NCBI GenBank assembly: GCA_031370485.1 | Contig: JANMQK010000306.1 | Coordinates: forward strand, 1-15,047 | Direction of reading: 5' to 3' | DNA length: 15,047 nt | Origin: JANMQK01 sp031370485 | Lineage (GTDB): Bacteria; Acidobacteriota; Polarisedimenticolia; Gp22-AA2 | Shown: positions 1-8,650 of the stretch, piece after piece | Numbering within the stretch: position 1 is the first letter of the stretch | Layout: each line of letters opens with the position of its first letter | Program-made: the position numbers and the translations under genes | The notes under the pieces: model-generated | The model's database searches: none | What the model was told of the DNA's origin: nothing | Seen by the model: the letters and a program-made list of their open reading frames with translations, nothing else

Positions 1-314
1 CGCTCGAGCCCTCGGCCCGGCCGCTCGGCATGCTTCCCGGAGGGACCTATCTCGAAGGGCACGCCAATCTCGAACCGGGCGATCTCCTGGTCGTCTACTC
101 GGACGGGGTGATCGACGCGCAGAACGCGGCCGGCGAGGACTTCGGATCCGGGAGGCTGGCGCGACTGGTGCAGGAGCTCCGCGGGCTGGAGGCGGAGGCC
201 GCCGGCGCGAGGCTTCTCGATGCGATCGACCGGTTCCTGGGCCCCGAGCGTCCCGGCGACGACCTGTCGCTGGTCACCGTGTTCCGGCGCCCGCCTCCGT
301 CTTCCACGGTATGA
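1..314 (+). CDS. SpoIIE/PP2C-type serine phosphatase, C-terminal fragment
   Basis: The reading frame is open from base 3 and runs off the left edge, so only about the last 103 residues are present. They match the C-terminal part of the PP2C/SpoIIE (RsbU-like) phosphatase domain. Visible motifs are RPLGMLPG, then GDLLVVYSDGV with the Asp-Gly that helps bind the metal pair, GEDFG, and a final PGDDLSLV containing the last metal-binding Asp pair. The same order occurs in the complete phosphatase at 2060-3730 (PPLGFF, CFSDGVTEA, GEEFG, QDDVTLVV). Such enzymes remove phosphate from Ser/Thr of anti-sigma antagonist-like partners, usually under an N-terminal sensor, which is outside the window. The ATG at base 30 is internal, not the true start. 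Family assignment is firm; sensor and substrate are unknown. Confidence 0.88.
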   Translation, partial: LEPSARPLGMLPGGTYLEGHANLEPGDLLVVYSDGVIDAQNAAGEDFGSGRLARLVQELRGLEAEAAGARLLDAIDRFLGPERPGDDLSLVTVFRRPPPSSTV

Positions 315-345
315 TGACGGCACCAAGATAGGAGGGACTGTCGCC

Positions 346-729
346 ATGCTGCACGTGGTTGCATCGAAAAAACCGCTGGAGCAGGTCGCGGTCGATCTCG
401 AGCAGGCCGTGACCCGGAACGGTTTCGGCGTGATGGGTGTTCATGACCTGAAGGAATCGATGGCGAAGAAAGGGGTCGCCTTCGCGCGCGAGTGCCGCGT
501 GTTCGAGGTCTGCAATCCCCTCCAGGCGAAGAAGGTCCTCGAGGCCAACCTGGAAATCTCGACCGCGCTGCCCTGCCGGATCTCGCTCTACGAAGAGGGA
601 GGCGGGACCCGGCTCGCGACGCTCAAGCCGACCGCACTCATCGCGCTGTTCCCCGCCCCCGGCCTGGAGGGCACGGCCCGTGAGGTCGAGGCAACGCTCA
701 TCCGCATCATGGAAGAGGCGGCGCGCTAG
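346..729 (+). CDS. DUF302 family protein
   Basis: This is a 127-residue protein that I place in the DUF302 family from its pattern: an N-terminal strand (HVVASKKPLEQV), an amphipathic helix, NGFGVMGVHDLKE, then ECRVFEVCNP and LPCRISLYEE. The Cys-Asn-Pro and Leu-Pro-Cys elements are typical. The biochemical role of DUF302 is not established. There is no signal peptide or membrane segment, so it is probably cytoplasmic. I chose the ATG at 346 because GGAGGG at 331-336 lies nine bases upstream and the family similarity begins there. An earlier in-frame ATG at 220 would lie inside the preceding gene. A TATGAT at 310-315 overlaps the preceding stop codon and could be a -10 element, but it has no clear -35. 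The next gene is convergent, 20 bases away. Confidence 0.85.
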   Translation: MLHVVASKKPLEQVAVDLEQAVTRNGFGVMGVHDLKESMAKKGVAFARECRVFEVCNPLQAKKVLEANLEISTALPCRISLYEEGGGTRLATLKPTALIALFPAPGLEGTAREVEATLIRIMEEAAR

Positions 730-749
730 GCCGCGGTCGCGCCTTCCGG

Positions 750-1976
750 TCAGAAGGCGTAGGCGATCCCGAGCGCCAGATACTCCACGTCGATCCGGTA
801 GAACTGGCCGTAGGGCGCGTGCCCGTGGAAGTACTCCAGGAGAAACTGCACCGAGCGGGCCTCGCCATAAGGGCTGCGGAACCTGACGCCGGCCTTGGCG
901 CTGTAGTCCCGGTCCCAGCCGGTCTCGTCCCAGGCTTCGACATCGAGCCCGGCGATGATCCGAGCCGTACGCCAGCCGCGCGGGTTTCCCCGGTACTCCA
1001 GTCCCGCCTGCAAGCGCCTCCGGCCCAGCGAGGTCGCCGATGCGAAAATCCGCGTCGTGCCTCCGTAGACCCGCACGCCGTCCTGCTCACGCGAGACAAG
1101 CAGCTCGACAGCCTCGTAGGACAGGTTGATCCTCTGGACCTGGGGGATGGGCTGCGTATCTTGAGGTTGTAGGAGGAACTCGTCGCCGAGATGCGAGGAC
1201 TGGTGGTAGAGGCGCAGCCGCGCCGACCAGGCCCCGCTGCGGTAGGCGGCGGGAAAGCCGACGATGTAGTCGGCGTTCAGGAGGTCCTTCGAGCTGGTGT
1301 CGAGGTTGAAGATGGCGAAAACCGCCCCGCTGATGCCGAACTGCCAGCCGTCCCCTTCGCGCTCGCGCGGCAGCCGGACCAGACCGAAATCCTCACCGAA
1401 CCCGACCGCGGCCACGTCGAAGTTCCCGTTGCCTGTCTTCCAGTGCTGGTAGGTCGTGTGGAACCGGGGCTGCTTCGGATCCGCGAGCGGGACGGTGAAA
1501 AGGTCCCCGGCCTGGAAGGGCACCGACTTGCGCCCCGGAGGGGGCAACAGCCAGCGCAGCCAGGTGCTCCATCGCTGGCCGCGCTCGGGCGTCTCGCCGT
1601 CCCCCGCGGCCGGTGGAGGCGGCGCCGCCCGTCCCGACTCCTCGAGGCTGGATTTCACCGACGTGACCTGCGCAAAGGATGACACCGCCCCGACGATGGC
1701 ATCGATCTGCTCCGGAGTGTCGGTGGTCCCGGCAAGCGTGACCGCCCCCTGCCGCACCTCGACCCTGACCCGCTCGGGGCCGAGCCGGTAGGTCGCCAGA
1801 AGCCATGCCTCGATGTAGCCGCGCAGGTAGGCGTCAATCTCGGCGGAAGAAGTCCTGGCGGTCTCCGCCGCGCGAGGCTCCGAATAGGCCGCCCGGCAGA
1901 ATTCCGCCGGGAAAGCCACTGCGAGAGCGTTGGCAATGAACGCGACTGCGATCCGCCGGGAGCCTAGGGTCCGCAT
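750..1976 (-). CDS. Secreted BON-domain / DUF1207 outer-membrane candidate protein
   Basis: The protein has 408 residues. Residues 1-29 look like a Sec signal peptide: MRTLGSRR, a hydrophobic core, and a cleavage-like CRA-AYS. Residues about 46-112 resemble a BON domain, with a helix (IDAYLRGYIEAWLL), VRVEVRQGAVTLAGTTDT, then EQIDAIV and VTSVKSSL. A Pro-rich linker follows. From about residue 151 to the end the sequence matches DUF1207: GDLFTVPLADPKQPRFH, GFGEDFGLVRL, LLNADYIVGFPAAYR, RLYHQSSHLGDEFLL, and alternating aromatic strands ending in ALGIAYAF. The terminal Phe and strand pattern suggest an outer-membrane beta barrel (inference). BON domains are associated with envelope or membrane interaction. 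I chose the ATG at 1976 because it gives a clean signal peptide; a GTG at 2018 would add 14 residues. The gene diverges from the FHA phosphatase and may share its regulatory gap. Confidence 0.82.
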   Translation of the reverse strand: MRTLGSRRIAVAFIANALAVAFPAEFCRAAYSEPRAAETARTSSAEIDAYLRGYIEAWLLATYRLGPERVRVEVRQGAVTLAGTTDTPEQIDAIVGAVSSFAQVTSVKSSLEESGRAAPPPPAAGDGETPERGQRWSTWLRWLLPPPGRKSVPFQAGDLFTVPLADPKQPRFHTTYQHWKTGNGNFDVAAVGFGEDFGLVRLPREREGDGWQFGISGAVFAIFNLDTSSKDLLNADYIVGFPAAYRSGAWSARLRLYHQSSHLGDEFLLQPQDTQPIPQVQRINLSYEAVELLVSREQDGVRVYGGTTRIFASATSLGRRRLQAGLEYRGNPRGWRTARIIAGLDVEAWDETGWDRDYSAKAGVRFRSPYGEARSVQFLLEYFHGHAPYGQFYRIDVEYLALGIAYAF

Positions 1977-2020
1977 GAAGACCGGGATCCTATCCTGAAA
2001 TCGGCGCCGGGATGACACGA

Positions 2021-2049
2021 TTGACGGTCCCGGCGCCCTCCAGTAGCAT
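2021..2049 (+). promoter_or_regulatory. Possible sigma-70-type promoter for the FHA-GAF-PP2C gene
   Basis: TTGACG (2021-2026) and TAGCAT (2044-2049) are separated by exactly 17 bases. The -35 matches the consensus at five of six positions and the -10 at four. Transcription would begin near 2056, only a few bases before the ATG at 2060, giving a nearly leaderless message. This fits the absence of a Shine-Dalgarno in front of any candidate start. It is prediction only; the same hexamers could occur by chance. Confidence 0.4.
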
Positions 2050-2059
2050 GAGCGACAGG

Positions 2060-3730
2060 ATGGACTACCTCACAATCATCGCGCCGGACGGCGCGAGGCG
2101 ACGCCACGAACTCGGGCCGGACAGTGCGCGCATCGGCCGCGCGTCGGGAAACGATCTGGTCCTCCAGGACCTGAATGTCTCCCGGGTCCACGCCGAAATC
2201 GTCCGCCGTCCGGACGGCTGGTACGTGCTGGACGCGGGGGGCAAGAACGGCACCTTCGTCGATGATAGACGGATCGAGACGCCGGTGATCCTCCGGCCGG
2301 GAAAACAAATCCGGGTCGGGACGACGCTGCTTATCTTCAACGGCTCGACCCCGGCGCGCGTGGAATGGAGCGACGCGGCTCCCCTTCCCGGGGCCGGCAC
2401 GACCTACCTCGCCCCCGGGGAGTTGCGGACCCCGGCGATGTCCGGCATCGCGGGCCCCTCCACCACCCTCGTGGCGGCCGATCCGGCGCTGGCCGCTTTC
2501 GCCGCGTCTCTCAAGATCATCTACGAGGCCGACCAGGAGCTGGTGTTCCACCGGCCGCTCGACGACATTTTCAACACCATCATGGATCTGGCCCACAAGG
2601 CGGTCCCCTTCGAGCGCGGGCTCCTGATGCTGATCGAAGGAGGAACACTCGAGCCGCGCGTCGTCCGCGTTCCTTCGGAAGGTGCGGGCACACCGATCTC
2701 CATCAGCCGCACGATCGCCGATCGCGTCGTCGGGAAGCAGGAGTCGGTTCTCAGCTCGGACGCCCAGCTCGACGAACGATTCCGGGACGGCGCAAGTGTC
2801 GAGATCCAGCAGATACGCTCCCTCATGTGCGTCCCTCTCTGGAACAACCGGGAGGTGATCGGCCTCGTCTACGTCGACAGCCGCAGAACGGCCGGTCTCT
2901 TCACTGAAGACAATCTCCGCGTCCTGACGCACCTTGCGAACGTGGCCGCCGTGAAGATCGAGAACGCACGGCTCTTCGAGCGGGCCCGGGACGCCGCCCT
3001 CATGGAGCAGGAACTCCAGCACGCCGCGGAAATCCAGGGGTTCCTGCTCCCCGGGGAGAGCCCGGCGATTCCCGGGTTCGAAGTCTTCGGGAGCAGCGTC
3101 GCGTGCCGGTCCGTCGGCGGCGATTACTTCGACTATGTCGAGCTGCCGCGTGGACGCTATGCCATCGGTCTCGGAGACGTCGCGGGCAAGGGGCTCCCGG
3201 CCGCCCTGCTGATGTGCTCCTTCCAAGCCAGCCTGCGCGCCCTCTCCGAGCTCGATCTGTCGCCCGTGGAGACCATCGGCAGGCTCAACCGGTTGCTCCA
3301 CAGGGTAGTCCCGGACAACCGCTTCGTGACTTTTTTCTACGGCATCCTCGATCCCCCGAGGCGCACCCTGACCTATGTGAACGCGGGACATAATCAGCCT
3401 TGGGTGATCGCGGCGGAGGCCGAGCCTCGCCGTCTCGAGGTGACCGGGCCTCCTCTCGGTTTCTTCGCGGATTCCGGTTACCAGACGCGCACCTTCGCCT
3501 TCGAGCCCGGCGAAATCCTCGTCTGCTTCAGCGACGGCGTGACCGAGGCAGCCAGTCCCTCGGGCGAGGAGTTCGGCGAGCATCAGCTCACGACCCTGGT
3601 GCGTCAGGCGAGCAAGAGCCCTCCGCGGATGATCGTCGACGAAATCACCCAGGCTCTCGATCGCCACTGCCTCGGGTCGACCCGCCAGGACGACGTGACT
3701 CTCGTGGTTCTGAAGCGCGATTCGGCGTAG
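2060..3730 (+). CDS. FHA-GAF-SpoIIE/PP2C serine phosphatase
   Basis: This 556-residue protein has three domains. The N-terminal FHA phosphothreonine-binding domain (about 1-95) has the key residues: GR at 26-27, SRVH at 41-44, and NG at 63-64. A GAF sensor domain (about 140-305) follows, with HRPLDDIFNTIMD, RGLLMLIEGG and MCVPLWNNREVIGLVYVD. A short helical linker (LMEQELQHAAEIQ) leads to the PP2C/SpoIIE catalytic domain (about 330-553). It carries VGGDYFDY (near 350), GDVAGKGLPAAL (near 372), CFSDGVTEA (near 489) and QDDVTLVVL (near 543), whose acidic residues should bind the Mn/Mg pair. The protein probably links phosphothreonine recognition and a small-molecule or redox signal to dephosphorylation of an anti-anti-sigma-like partner; the partner is not visible here. 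There is no membrane segment. The start is uncertain: in-frame ATGs at 2012 and 2048 also lack a good Shine-Dalgarno, and 2060 best fits the FHA beginning and the predicted promoter. Confidence 0.9.
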   Translation: MDYLTIIAPDGARRRHELGPDSARIGRASGNDLVLQDLNVSRVHAEIVRRPDGWYVLDAGGKNGTFVDDRRIETPVILRPGKQIRVGTTLLIFNGSTPARVEWSDAAPLPGAGTTYLAPGELRTPAMSGIAGPSTTLVAADPALAAFAASLKIIYEADQELVFHRPLDDIFNTIMDLAHKAVPFERGLLMLIEGGTLEPRVVRVPSEGAGTPISISRTIADRVVGKQESVLSSDAQLDERFRDGASVEIQQIRSLMCVPLWNNREVIGLVYVDSRRTAGLFTEDNLRVLTHLANVAAVKIENARLFERARDAALMEQELQHAAEIQGFLLPGESPAIPGFEVFGSSVACRSVGGDYFDYVELPRGRYAIGLGDVAGKGLPAALLMCSFQASLRALSELDLSPVETIGRLNRLLHRVVPDNRFVTFFYGILDPPRRTLTYVNAGHNQPWVIAAEAEPRRLEVTGPPLGFFADSGYQTRTFAFEPGEILVCFSDGVTEAASPSGEEFGEHQLTTLVRQASKSPPRMIVDEITQALDRHCLGSTRQDDVTLVVLKRDSA

Positions 3731-3750
3731 CGGGAGGGGCTGTCAGGGGG

Positions 3751-3780
3751 CAAAGAAAACCCCCCGCGTGCGCGGGGGGT
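3751..3780 (-). terminator. Rho-independent terminator of the small secreted-protein gene
   Basis: Bases 3759-3780 form a near-perfect inverted repeat, ACCCCCCGCG against CGCGGGGGGT, with a TG centre; the last pair or two would open to make the loop. Read on the minus strand the hairpin is followed at once by TTTTCTTTG, the expected U-rich tract. It lies 54 bases past the stop at 3834. The plus-strand phosphatase ends at 3730, so the hairpin may also hinder read-through that way, but no T tract follows it on the plus strand. Confidence 0.8.
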
Positions 3781-3790
3781 GTCGAGCAAG

Positions 3791-3816
3791 CCGGCGGGAG
3801 GGGGGCCGCCCGCCGG
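3791..3816. other. GC-rich inverted repeat between convergent genes
   Basis: CCGGCGGG (3791-3798) pairs with CCCGCCGG (3809-3816) around a ten-base loop. No U-rich tract follows on either strand, so it is not a classical terminator alone. It sits between the minus-strand stop at 3834 and the U-tract terminator at 3751-3780. It may protect the mRNA 3' end or reinforce termination, but this is inference. Confidence 0.45.
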
Positions 3817-3833
3817 CGGGAGGTTTCGTGCTG

Positions 3834-4181
3834 TCAGCGGGACCAGTGACCGGCGATCCAGAACCGCGCGCCGCCGGTCCAGACGTAATAACCGGGCACC
3901 CACAGGTCGCACGGCGGCCCGCCGTAGATCACCGCGGGTGGGCCGTAATAAGCCGGCGCCGGATAATAGCCGTAACCTGGGAGTCCGAATCCGACCGAGA
4001 AGAACGCTCGCGGCCGAGGCCTGTAGTTGTAAGCGTACGGCCTCGCCACCACGACGTGACTGCGATGCTTGACGATGCCACCACGATGTCCCCGCTTGTA
4101 GCCATTGTGTCCCGCGCTCGCGGGGGCCGTCAGCGCCAGGCTCAGGATTGCAACCGCTCCGATTGCCAGCAACTTGTTCAT
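3834..4181 (-). CDS. Small secreted Tyr/Gly/Pro-rich protein, YXWGXW-like C-terminus
   Basis: The protein is predicted at 115 residues. Residues 1-23 are a strong signal peptide (MNKLLAIGAV, hydrophobic core, APASA-G). The mature part is short, basic near its start (HNGYKRGHRGG, KHRSH), then rich in Tyr, Pro and Gly. It ends in WVPGYYVWTGG and FWIAGHW, which resemble YXWGXW/WXXGXW repeats of small secreted proteins of unknown function. The single mature Cys lies just before this segment. There is no catalytic motif; a structural or surface role is possible but unproven. The ATG at 4181 is chosen over an upstream in-frame ATG at 4322 because of the perfect Shine-Dalgarno at 4187-4193 and the signal peptide. 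The gene has its own terminator and diverges from the glycosylase, so it is probably monocistronic. Confidence 0.8.
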   Translation of the reverse strand: MNKLLAIGAVAILSLALTAPASAGHNGYKRGHRGGIVKHRSHVVVARPYAYNYRPRPRAFFSVGFGLPGYGYYPAPAYYGPPAVIYGGPPCDLWVPGYYVWTGGARFWIAGHWSR

Positions 4182-4186
4182 TTGAA

Positions 4187-4193
4187 CCTCCTT
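4187..4193 (-). promoter_or_regulatory. Perfect Shine-Dalgarno that fixes the start at 4181
   Basis: On the minus strand this reads AAGGAGG, five bases before the ATG at 4181. It is the strongest ribosome binding site I see in the window. It decides the start of the small secreted protein against the longer open frame and suggests efficient translation. Confidence 0.85.
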
Positions 4194-4309
4194 GGATCCT
4201 TTTTCCCTGCCGGCTCCGGTCCCCATCCGATCATTTTTGCCGGCGCCATGGGGACTGCATGCAAGTCTCCTGCCAGTGCCGCCAGGAGGGAGCCAACGAG
4301 AGGTCCCGG

Positions 4310-5052
4310 ATGAAGTCCGCAACGATCCGTGGCGTCCGATCGCGCAGGACGCACCCGGCCTGTCGCTCGATCGGGCAGCTCGGCCGGGCCATCGTCGGCT
4401 GCGAGCGCTGCCCGCGACTCAGGGCCCACTGCCGGAAGGTCGCAAGCCAGAAGAAGCGCGCCTTCCGCGATCAGGAGTACTGGGGAAGGCCGGTCCGGGG
4501 TTTCGGCGACCCACGCGCGAGGCTCATGGTGGTCGGCCTGGCGCCGGCCGCCCACGGGGCAAATCGGACGGGACGAATCTTTACGGGCGACTCGAGCGGG
4601 GGCTGGCTCTTCGAGGCGCTGCACCGGTTCGGCTTCGCGAGCCGGCCCGATTCCCTGTCACGCGACGACGGCATGAGTCTGAAAGCCTGCTACGTCACGG
4701 CCGCGGCGCGTTGCGCGCCTCCCGGAAACCGCCCCACCCGGCGCGAGCTCGACGCCTGCCGGCCATTCCTTCAAGCCGAGATCCGGTTCCTCCGCCAGGT
4801 GCGCGTCGTCCTGGCTCTTGGACGGGTCGGGTACGAAGCATGGCTGAGGGCTTCAGGATGGTGGGAGCGCCTGCCGGCCCGGGGCCGCCCTCTGTTCGCC
4901 CATGGCGCCGTGTCGCGCCTGCCGGACGGGATGATCCTCATCTGCTCGTTCCACCCTAGCCGTCAGAACACCAATACGGGAAAGCTTACCCGGCGGATGT
5001 GGCATGGCGTGTTCCGACGGACACGCGCTCTGGTCGTCGGGTCGGCCCGCGA

Positions 5053-5056
<4 letters not shown>
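4310..5056 (+). CDS. Type 5 uracil-DNA glycosylase (UDGb family, Fe-S)
   Basis: This 248-residue enzyme should remove uracil and possibly other deaminated bases from DNA in base-excision repair. It has the family-5 active-site motif GLAPAAHGANRTGR (residues 76-89) followed by FTGDSSGGWL, and the second motif HPSRQNTNTGKLT (215-227). The type 5 motif lacks the catalytic Asp of family 1, as is usual for UDGb. Four cysteines in the expected layout (C31 and C34 in GCERC, C135 in ARCAPPGN, C150 in DACRPFL) probably bind a 4Fe-4S cluster. RAFRDQEYWGRPV and GFGDP between the first Cys pair and the active site are also characteristic. I chose the ATG at 4310 with GAGAGG six bases upstream; the frame is open further left but would overlap the divergent gene's leader. 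The stop codon overlaps that of convergent purL. Confidence 0.92.
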
Positions 5057-7305
<2,249 letters not shown>

Positions 7306-7356
7306 CGAACCGTTCCGTCCCAGGCTGCCGGCACGCCTGTCATCGCGTGATCACCT

Positions 7357-7539
7357 TCATCCCTTGCTGCCGCCGAACAACCCCGCGTCGCGCTTGGCGC
7401 GCGTCTTCTTCTCTACGTGGTCGATGCAGCACTGTTTGAATTTCCGCCCGCTGCCGCAGGGGCAATCATCGTTGCGCCCGACGCCGGCGTAGTCGATCCT
7501 CGGCTTTCCGGATATCAGATTCTTGAGCTTCTTGAGCAC
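7357..7539 (-). CDS. Small SEC-C motif protein
   Basis: This 60-residue basic protein carries a textbook SEC-C zinc motif: C26-P-C28, eight residues, then C37-C38 (NDDCPCGSGRKFKQCC). The fold binds one zinc ion and is best known from the SecA C-terminus, where it contacts SecB and the ribosome. The flanks are Lys-rich (MLKKLKN, VEKKTRAKR). It is far too short to be SecA and has no other domain. The start is GTG at 7539 with GGGGGA about five bases upstream. It lies between purQ (30-base gap) and purL (51-base gap) on the same strand, so it should be co-transcribed with FGAM synthetase genes. A role as a small nucleic-acid or protein-binding partner is possible, but its function is unknown. 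Confidence 0.87.
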   Translation of the reverse strand: MLKKLKNLISGKPRIDYAGVGRNDDCPCGSGRKFKQCCIDHVEKKTRAKRDAGLFGGSKG

Positions 7540-7569
7540 TTCGATTCCCCCGTCGCGAAGTGGCGTCCG

Positions 7570-8280
7570 TCAGATCCGCGTCCGCCGCGCCTGCTGCCAT
7601 GAATGGATGATCGACTCGAAGATGCGGCGCCCCTGGGCGTTGCCGAGAATCTCTTCGGCGCAGCGATCGGGGTGCGGCATCATCCCCAGGACGTTGCCCT
7701 GCTCGTTGCAGACCCCCGCGATGGCGCGGAGCGAGCCGTTGGGATTCCCCTCGGCGGTCACCTCCCCCGCCGCATTGCAGTAACGGAACACCACCTGACG
7801 CTTCTGCTCCAGCTCGCGCAGCACCTCCTCGGGAGCGTAGTAGCACCCCTCGCCGTGCCCGATGGGTATCTTGACGACCGTGCCCTGCTTGATGCGCGCC
7901 GTGTAGGGCGTGTCCTGCCGCTCGACGCGCAGGTACTGGTCGCGGCAGATGTACTTCAGGCCCGCGTTCCGGACCAGGGCCCCCGGCAGCAACCCGGCCT
8001 CGGTGAGGATCTGGAACCCGTTGCAGATGCCGAAGACGAGCCCGCCCCGCGCCGCGTAATCCTCGACCGCCTTCATGATCGGCGAGAAGCGCGCCAGGGA
8101 GCCCGATCTCAGGTAGTCGCCGTGGGCGAAGCCGCCGGGCAGGACGATGCAGTCGATCCCGGAGAGCGAGGCGTCCTTGTGCCACAGGAAAGCCGCCTCC
8201 TGGCCGAGAACGTGCTTGGCGACGTGGTACACGTCGTGGTCGCAGTTGGAGCCGGGGAAGATGACGATGCCGAACTTCAC
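7570..8280 (-). CDS. purQ: Phosphoribosylformylglycinamidine synthase subunit PurQ (glutaminase)
   Basis: PurQ is the class I glutamine amidotransferase subunit of FGAM synthetase; it releases ammonia from glutamine and passes it to PurL. The 236-residue protein starts FGIVIFPGSNCD and has the oxyanion segment VLPGGFAHGDYLRSG. The nucleophile C86 lies in VFGICNGFQ, and the catalytic His lies in MMPHPDR (H203) with nearby E209/E210. The GNPNGS segment near residue 178 is also typical. The start is GTG at 8280, with GAGG about five bases upstream. It begins nine bases after purS ends, and the two are certainly one transcript. Length and motifs indicate a complete, active enzyme. Confidence 0.97.
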   Translation of the reverse strand: MKFGIVIFPGSNCDHDVYHVAKHVLGQEAAFLWHKDASLSGIDCIVLPGGFAHGDYLRSGSLARFSPIMKAVEDYAARGGLVFGICNGFQILTEAGLLPGALVRNAGLKYICRDQYLRVERQDTPYTARIKQGTVVKIPIGHGEGCYYAPEEVLRELEQKRQVVFRYCNAAGEVTAEGNPNGSLRAIAGVCNEQGNVLGMMPHPDRCAEEILGNAQGRRIFESIIHSWQQARRTRI

Positions 8281-8289
8281 CTCGTCCTC

Positions 8290-8535
8290 TTACTCCTCCT
8301 GAATCTCGAAGCGGAACTCTTCGATGACCGTGTTGGCAAGGAGCTTCTCGCACATGAGCCGCAGGCGCCTCTCCGCTTCCTGGCGGGGAAGGCCGCCGAA
8401 CGTCACTTCCATGTACTTCCCGACACGCACGTCGGTGACCTCACGGTAGCCGAGCTGGTGCAGGGAGGTGCAGACCGCCTTCCCCTGCGGATCGAGGACC
8501 CCTCGCTTGAGCGTCACGTAAACCCGCGCCTTCAC
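8290..8535 (-). CDS. purS: Phosphoribosylformylglycinamidine synthase subunit PurS
   Basis: PurS is the small structural subunit that bridges PurL and PurQ and helps ammonia transfer. The 81-residue length matches the family (about 80-85). The sequence begins KARVYVTLKRGVLDPQGKAV, followed by LGYREVTDVRVGKYMEV, both hallmarks of PurS, and ends in a helix and a strand (FRFEIQEE). I chose GTG at 8535 rather than an upstream in-frame start at 8574, because GGGAGG at 8543-8548 lies seven bases before this GTG and family similarity begins right there. It is the first gene of the purS-purQ-SEC-C-purL run. The 115-base gap to purB holds a promoter-like element, so this run may have its own promoter. 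Confidence 0.95.
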   Translation of the reverse strand: MKARVYVTLKRGVLDPQGKAVCTSLHQLGYREVTDVRVGKYMEVTFGGLPRQEAERRLRLMCEKLLANTVIEEFRFEIQEE

Positions 8536-8542
8536 CGTGAAG

Positions 8543-8548
8543 CCTCCC
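8543..8548 (-). promoter_or_regulatory. Shine-Dalgarno that fixes the purS GTG start
   Basis: On the minus strand this reads GGGAGG, seven bases upstream of the GTG at 8535. It decides between that GTG and the upstream in-frame start at 8574, which would add 13 residues unlike PurS. Confidence 0.75.
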
Positions 8549-8564
8549 GTCGGAAAGCCCGCCA

Positions 8565-8573
8565 AGAATAGCA
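8565..8573 (-). promoter_or_regulatory. Possible extended -10 promoter of purS
   Basis: On the minus strand this reads TGCTATTCT, matching an extended -10 (TGn plus a TATAAT-like hexamer). Transcription would begin about 20-25 bases before the purS start, leaving just room for the Shine-Dalgarno. No good -35 lies 16-18 bases upstream. Similar elements precede the MBL hydrolase and M16 peptidase genes. Confidence 0.35.
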
Positions 8574-8650
8574 CAGACGAATGGGGCGCGGCTCAGCAGG
8601 GTACGGGGCGGCGCCGGCCGGAGCAGCGTTCCCGCAGGGCGGCCGGGGAA

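Noticed and set aside
310..315. TATGAT as a promoter for the DUF302 gene
   Set aside because: The hexamer is good but no -35-like sequence lies at a proper distance, and it overlaps the previous stop codon. I mention it only in the gene entry.
741..758. Hairpin GCCTTC-CGGTCA-GAAGGC at the DUF302/DUF1207 convergent junction
   Set aside because: The stem is only six base pairs, no U-rich tract follows on either strand, and half of it lies in the DUF1207 coding end. It is too weak to call as a terminator.
1964..3667. A 567-codon minus-strand open frame
   Set aside because: It is antisense to the FHA-GAF-PP2C gene, which has clear domains. The translation shows no domain of its own.
7603..8571. 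A 322-codon plus-strand open frame
   Set aside because: It is antisense to purQ and purS and has no recognisable domain.
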